Source of the DNA: Salminus brasiliensis
Taxonomy: Eukaryota; Chordata; Actinopteri; Characiformes; Bryconidae
Assembly (NCBI RefSeq): GCF_030463535.1
Contig: NC_132893.1
Span: 25,632,282-25,696,281 of the forward strand
Reading direction: 5' to 3'
DNA length: 64,000 nucleotides
Position numbers and translations under genes: made by a program. Below are positions 58,560 through 64,000 of this stretch, one piece after another; within the stretch, counting starts at the first letter, position 1; each line of letters opens with the position of its first letter. Below the pieces are notes generated by a model. It was not told the origin of the DNA. It ran no database searches and was given only the letters and a program-made list of their open reading frames with translations.

Positions 58560-58850
58560 AACCTCATTCAGCAGTGACTGAATCTCCAGCCAAAATGTGT
58601 GCCATCATTTGAAATAGAAAGTATATTTACTTATGATCTCTTTAACTGTTAAAATGTGTGACATAATGGTGGCCTTTGCAAGCAGACTATAGGTTGTTTG
58701 CCATGTGTTGTTTGCTAATGAAGTCAAGATAGTCTACAGGTATCACCGTCCCAATACACCATTACATCTAGTCCCCTTTATTACATGGTCATTGTAAATG
58801 ATTTTGTGTGGAAAATGAGGTTAATTTGTGGCTCAGCTCGCGCCTCGCAT
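58560..58850 (+). repeat. diverged duplicated non-coding block, copy 2
   Basis: Second copy of the block at 57950-58240, about 620 bp downstream in the same orientation. The match continues weakly into 'gaggttaatttgtggctcag' against 'atgttaattccagtctcaac'. Confidence 0.75.
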
Positions 58851-60845
58851 TGTCCCCTGTGGTGCTAATTGTTCTAGTTAGAAGGCAAGTCTGCACACTG
58901 AAGCTTAGTCAATATCCTTAGTCAAGTGGCCTGTTTTTCCTCTCAGTATTTTGGGGAACATAGTAAACCACTTCTTGTTCCTTGTGGAAGTTTAAATAGG
59001 CCTACCACTACAAACAGCCAACGACTTCTCACCTCAAACTGGCTAGCTGCTTTAATTCACACGTCTCATGTTCATTAACAGGGTAATAAGAAAAGTTAGC
59101 AGACAGTTGACATAACATTAGCATATTTTTCTATCCCTGCATCCTGCCCTAAATAATCTTTCAAACTAGCGAATTATTTTTCTAAGCTAAATTATCTCAC
59201 ATAATTGTAATCATGTGTCTTTGGTTACCAACGTCTGATAAAATCGCTCCGCTACTGGGTTAAACATGGTGATTTATTACAATTTCATTACATTATATTT
59301 ATTTCTGTTCTTGGTGCACACTTCAGCCATGACCTCTTAATGCTTTTCGAGTATAACACATTTTAACCTCTGCACCTTTAATAAGCCCACTCGTTTTTAC
59401 AAGTTAGAATAAAGAAGTGTGAGGAATAATGGCCTAAACAATGATTAGAAAAACTAAGCATCAGGGATTTCAGACACAATGAGAAGATGCCATTGTAGTG
59501 CGTTTTCCTTTTGTTAGGTGGAGTGCATTAACATTCCAGATGAGGCCTAACACTCTGGTCTAAATCTGCGTTAATGAACCTGTAAACGGCTTTGAAAATC
59601 TCAGGCTTGAATCCACACCTCCATGTTTGCCTGGGAATTTGCCTGGGCGACTTTCCTTGGTTGGTTTACACACAGGCATGCCTGTGGAATCAACAAATAC
59701 CATCAAATGGAGAAATTCTGCAGTTCAAGTAAAACTTTGTAACTTTTTTATGCATTGTTTAAGATTTGAACATGTTATTCACTCTTAACTGATCTTATCT
59801 TATAACTGATCTTATCTTATAATAAACGGTCAAGTAGAAAATGTAGGATAAAGTTAATGTTCTTTTTTTTTGCCTTTTCCTATAATAAAAATATATACAT
59901 ATTGTATGTACATGTATGCACGTATAATCATATTTTTTAGCCCTAATTTTAATTACTTCTATATCTGTTTTCCTCATTATTCTCAATTTTCTCATGTGCT
60001 ACCAGCTGTTATCCAGCAGAGGACGCCAGAGATTAAGCTGTAGCCCCTCACTCGCCATTGATGAACTGATCAGGCCCTGAGCCGGGGGATCTTAAACTCT
60101 GTCCTGGGGACCCTGTTTTCTCACATTTATGTGTTTTCTCTATTTCTCTATTTAGTTAATGAGTTGAATAAGATGTCATAGATAAGGGAAAGCACAAAAA
60201 AAGGGTGGGATAGTAAAGTGTCTCCTGGATTGGGACTGGAAACCCCATACTCTAGGCCTTTCAGACTTAAGAGCTTTAGAGATGATATCTTGAGCAACCA
60301 CACATATTTTGACTTGAGGTCAAACAGGACTTGGAAACAGTGACCGAATGTGGGCACATTGATGTACGAATGTGTGTAAACTGGACGTAACAATGTAACA
60401 CCATCGTTTTTGAAAGGCCAGGCAGGGAGAGGAGACCTAAGTGAATTGCATAAACCCTGTACAGGGTTCATCTGCTTAACTGTTTCCAGCTGAACCCGGT
60501 TTGTGTCTTGTCTCAGAACATGCAAACAGCTGAGGAATATTTGCAGAACCCCCATGCAACGTTAGCTTTTCAATCCTAATTACTGTTTCATCTCACACAG
60601 CCTCTGGCGGAGGTGTCGCTGTTGCCAGCGTACATTGTGAAACGGGCCTGTGAAAGTGTGAAAGAGAAGGAAAGTAAAGGGAGAAGAAAAGTCCTGTCAG
60701 AGTTCATTATGTATCCAGGGAACAATGCTGAAAGTGGCAATGCAAGCTGCACTGCGCCGAGCTGCCATTAATCATGGCTGACAAGGAACCAGGGTTAAAG
60801 GTGGGAGAGCTGCCAGTGCCTCTGATAGTGATTATAGTGTAGAGC

Positions 60846-60934
<89 letters not shown>

Positions 60935-61306
60935 ATGGAAACACTTCCAGCAACTCAGAACTCTTTCGTATAGCAAAAGCTACAGACTGACGTTCCCATA
61001 ATAAGGCCATGTCCTAACCCTAGGATTACAAAAAATCTACACGAGCGCAGGCGAATGACAGCGAAATGTGACTTCTTGTGCAGCAGCTGTTTTGATCCCC
61101 TTTCTCCGAATGAAAAGGAGACGTGGAGCGCGGTGTGTGGAAACACAACTGGTCCTCATAACCCGAGTACTCCAAACAATGCTGTAGAGCCCAAAATCCA
61201 CTTAAATATAGAGGTGACGAAAGGTGTCGCAGTAAAAGAACCATCCTCTGACTAAAATGTTCTTTAATGGCTTTTATGTTCTTTAATGACTTATGATGGC
61301 AAATCA
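58851..61306. other. intergenic space right of gramd2b
   Basis: AT-rich sequence without a recognisable gene on either strand. The only strong feature is the (GA)n tract at 60844-60932. The short frames through it are products of the dinucleotide repeat. Confidence 0.5.
60844..60932 (+). repeat. (GA)n polypurine microsatellite
   Basis: About 89 bp of almost pure GA on the plus strand, with single-base 'aaag' interruptions. Confidence 0.95.
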
Positions 61307-61550
61307 TTCACTATATGGACAAAAGTATTGGGACACCTGCTCCTTCATTGTTTCTTCTAAAATCAAGGGTATTGATCCTGCTTTTATTGGAGTAAGGGAA
61401 CTAGGGAACATTTCTACTAGATTTTGGAGCATTTCTGTGAGGATTTGAGTGCATTCAGCGACAAGAGCGTTAAATGAAGTCAGGATGTTTGATGATCACC
61501 AACCCAACTCCCCATCTCATCCCAAAAGTACTGGATGTATTTTCTTTCAC
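61307..61550 (+). repeat. fish interspersed repeat, family A, copy 7 (5' half)
   Basis: It begins 'actatatggacaaaagtatt', the cleanest family terminus in the window, and continues through 'ttggagcatttctgtgagga', 'gcattcagcgacaagagcg' and 'ccaaaagtactggatg'. The downstream half is absent or unrecognisable. Confidence 0.65.
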
Positions 61551-61851
61551 TAGAACAAGCCAGGATCCATTCAGGAACTCTTATTTTGAAGAATGCACAT
61601 CAGCACTTCACGCACTCTTCTTGCAAACCAAGATGCCATCAGGAATTATTGTTTCTGAAAGTATCCTCGCCTCTTTTTTCAAGAACCTTTGTGTAGATGC
61701 TTCTTTAAAGAACCTGTAAAAGAGATGTGCGACTACGAAGTACCTTCACATGATGTAGGGGTTTTATTGCAATTTAAAATCTTTTCAAAAACAACAACAA
61801 CAACATATGAACCATGTAGGAATGTATGAAATGTAGAAATCTTAAGAAGCT

Positions 61852-62231
61852 CTACAGATCAACCGATAAAAGGCAAGTGGGCCGGCCACTTTGACAAGGG
61901 CCAAATCGCAATGGCTAGATGTCTTGGCCAGAGCATCTCTAAAACCACAGGCAGGTCTTGAGGGGTGTTCCCGGCATACAGTGGTCAGTACCTACCAAAA
62001 GTGGTCAGGGTGACATGGGCAACTAAGGCTCATCGAAGCGATCCATGGAGGCCCCACCTCACAACTTGCTGGACCTAAAGGATCTGCTGCTAACGTCTTG
62101 ATACCAGATACCACAGAACACCTTCAGAGGTGTGGTGGAGTCCATGCCTAGAATGCTCAGATCTGTTGTGGTGGTACAAGGGGGACCTACTCAAAATTAG
62201 GTGGTACTATTGTTATGGCTGATAAGTGTAG
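61852..62231 (+). mobile_element. internally deleted Tc1-like transposon relic
   Basis: The ends are degenerate inverted repeats ('tacagatcaaccgataa' and 'ttatggctgataagtgta'). The left interior ('gacaagggccaaatcgcaat', 'agagcatctctaaaacca', 'cagtggtcagtacctacc') corresponds to the N-terminal coding part of fish Tc1-like transposases. The right interior ('aggccccacctcacaactt', 'gatctgctgctaacgtct', 'ggtggagtccatgcctag') corresponds to the C-terminal part. The central catalytic region is missing and no frame is open. Confidence 0.7.
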
Positions 62232-62469
62232 ATGAGATGTGAATGAAAAGCTTGAGATGGAATAGACTAGACACCAATTAAAGATCTTGTCTAGACCCAT
62301 TTATCCAAACCAGGTGCTTTTGGGAAGCTTTATTTTGTGAAGAGGGTATATTGCTACCTCTGAGGTCCTACAGTGTATAAAGTGAACAGGAGGCCCAATA
62401 AACTCCACAGGCTTCCCACTTCCCAAGTCATCACAAATTCTATCTTGTTCTATGAGTTTCGGAGTCTGT

Positions 62470-62636
62470 TCAGATGGTCTGGGTGCAATCCTGGTTTGCT
62501 CCTTTCTTCATGATGAAGTACTCGGGCTTATGTATGACACCCAGAGCACCTGAGAGCTCCATATTCTCAGAGTCTATCTCTATTTGTCTGCGGCTCGGCA
62601 GCTCCCTCCTCGCTTCAGCTTCAGCGTTGGCCTCCT
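62470..62636 (-). CDS. putative 3'-terminal exon of an unidentified gene
   Basis: A strong acceptor on the minus strand (pyrimidine tract then ttttcctcag) precedes 62636. From there a frame entered with two bases of a split codon stays open for 54 residues to TGA at 62472-62470. It begins EANAEAEARRELPSRRQ, passes GALGVIHKPEYFIMKKG and ends DCTQTI. Composition is protein-like (charged start, mixed hydrophobic centre) and unlike the low-complexity frames nearby. The upstream exons would lie beyond the right edge. I do not recognise the protein. It could be a chance open stretch behind a good splice signal; a final TQTI could act as a PDZ ligand, but that is speculation. Confidence 0.4.
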
Positions 62637-64000
62637 CTGAGGAAAACAGAGAGCAGACTAAGAGAGAAAGAGAGCGAGCGAGAGAGAAAAACAGAGAGAG
62701 AGCATAATGGACTCGTGACTGGAGGAGATTGAGGCGCTGTTAAGTGCTCGGCTTGAAAGCATGTCTGGCCTCATTAGCTGTCAGTTGTAACAATACTGAA
62801 CTGGCAGCGAAGACAGGTTGGAGTCTTGTGGCCATAAATCACGGGCCGACAGCCCTCTGACAGGCTGGGAACCAGCGCACATGCATGCGGGTGCCTTTTC
62901 CGTTCCCTCTCGCTCAGCACATCTGAAGCAAACACACACACACACACATACACACACACACACACACGTGTGCGCACACACGCTAGCCCAAAACAAGTCA
63001 TCAAAGAGCCAGCAGCTCCCTTCAGCTGGGGCTCGAGCTCCTTTCTAGATTACAGGCCGCTGGTTTCAGAGCAAGGTTTGTAGTGAAGGATTGGAAAAGC
63101 TGGGTTTTGGGATCTAATGGTTGAAGGACGGGAGTACATGCGGCCTAAAGGGCGGGCATGGGGCCTGTTGTTTTTACAGAAAGAGATATCGTTCCTAACT
63201 TTGATGTATGCTAATGTAACAGGATGTTTGGACCATTTCTACTCGTCCATCATTAATGTCAACCAACATAATAAAAATGATAGCTGATGCCAAATAGTGA
63301 AAAAAGTGTAGTTATGTTCGGATATGAAAGTATTGAGGCTACTTTATCTTTTTAGATGGTTTACAGAACATGTTTTGCAGAACTGATCAATACACTTATT
63401 TTGGAGAGATTAGGAATGTTTTGAGAAGATCAATGTGGGAAAATTTTAAAAGATTTGGAAAGCTTTTACTTCTTATCTCAAAGGAGATTGTAGTCCTAAT
63501 CAGATTATTTATCTGCAGCTACTTAAGGCATGGGTGTTTGGAAGGTGATGTTTATTTTTGTATATCGTTGCTCTAAAATGGCAAATTTAAATTAAAAGAG
63601 AAAAAATAAAAGTGAATGTAGTGACATTTTATTTAGTCATTTCTTAGACAGTTTCTAGAAAGAAGAAATGAAGAGAATGAAGAAAATGAAACTTCTAACT
63701 TTTTTATTTAATGCAAGATCAAGTGAAGGACATTCATGCACTGAAATGCTTGTGGTGGGGCTCAGGCAGGACTGCAACTTACCGCAAGACAGCACTAAAT
63801 ATTCAGGATGTCCCGAATAAAGGAGTTGAGAGTCTGCAGTGTGGAGCTATTTTATAGTGGAACATAAAAACAGACCATAATATCTGAAACTTCACTGAAA
63901 CGCTCTGTTTTACCAGCAGGAGAACCACTTACCTTTCTTTTTTTTTTAAACCAGTGCAACCAGAGGAGCGTGCTTAGAACTGAGTGGAGGGTCACGCTAA
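62637..64000. other. right-edge non-coding stretch
   Basis: If the exon at 62470-62636 is real, this is the intron before it. It contains an AG-rich tract (62660-62702) and a (CA)n tract. No matching upstream exon was found: the best donor (minus-strand AAAG|GTAAGT near 63931) follows a frame closed by TAA in the required phase. Confidence 0.4.
62930..62967 (+). repeat. (CA)n microsatellite
   Basis: About 18 CA units with one 'ata' interruption. Confidence 0.95.

Noticed and set aside
63925-63960. Upstream exon for the orphan terminal exon, from a good AAAG|GTAAGT donor on the minus strand
   Set aside because: In the phase required, the bases before the donor read TAA followed by lysine codons, so the exon would be closed.

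Overview
The window is nuclear DNA of a ray-finned fish, probably a teleost and possibly an ostariophysan (the finer placement is an inference from repeat types and is weak). It holds intron-rich vertebrate genes with GT/AG junctions, dense fish-type repeats (Tc1-like relics, MITEs, a tRNA-derived SINE, a LINE tail) and many microsatellites. Nothing prokaryotic or viral was seen.

Layout, left to right: the 3' end of marchf3 (+, 1-3224, cut by the left edge); lmnb1 (-, 21458-8552, 11 exons, complete); a larp6-type gene (+, 28467-31268, 3 exons, complete); phax (-, 38403-34776, 5 exons, complete); an initiator methionine tRNA (-, 38848-38777); aldh7a1 (+, 39757-47878, 18 exons, complete); gramd2b, also called gramd3 (-, 57468-50200, 14 exons, complete). 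Near the right edge a convincing but unidentified 3'-terminal exon lies on the minus strand (62636-62470). All exon chains were assembled by hand; each closes in frame, giving proteins of 581 (lamin B1), 408 (Larp6-like), 399 (Phax), 540 (Aldh7a1) and 435 (Gramd2b) residues.

Gene order and relative strands match human 5q23.2 (GRAMD2B-ALDH7A1-PHAX-LMNB1-MARCHF3), read in reverse. The notable difference is the larp6-type gene between lmnb1 and phax. The genes do not form one pathway. They are a conserved neighbourhood: a membrane E3 ligase, a nuclear lamina filament, an mRNA-binding La-related protein, the snRNA export adaptor, an initiator tRNA, a lysine-catabolism dehydrogenase and a GRAM-domain membrane-contact protein.

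Gene-free stretches hold repeats: a foldback element in the marchf3 intron; seven copies of one fish repeat family; a 1.5 kb minisatellite with a 510-bp tandem duplication whose copies look identical; several MITEs; and a diverged duplicated non-coding block upstream of gramd2b.
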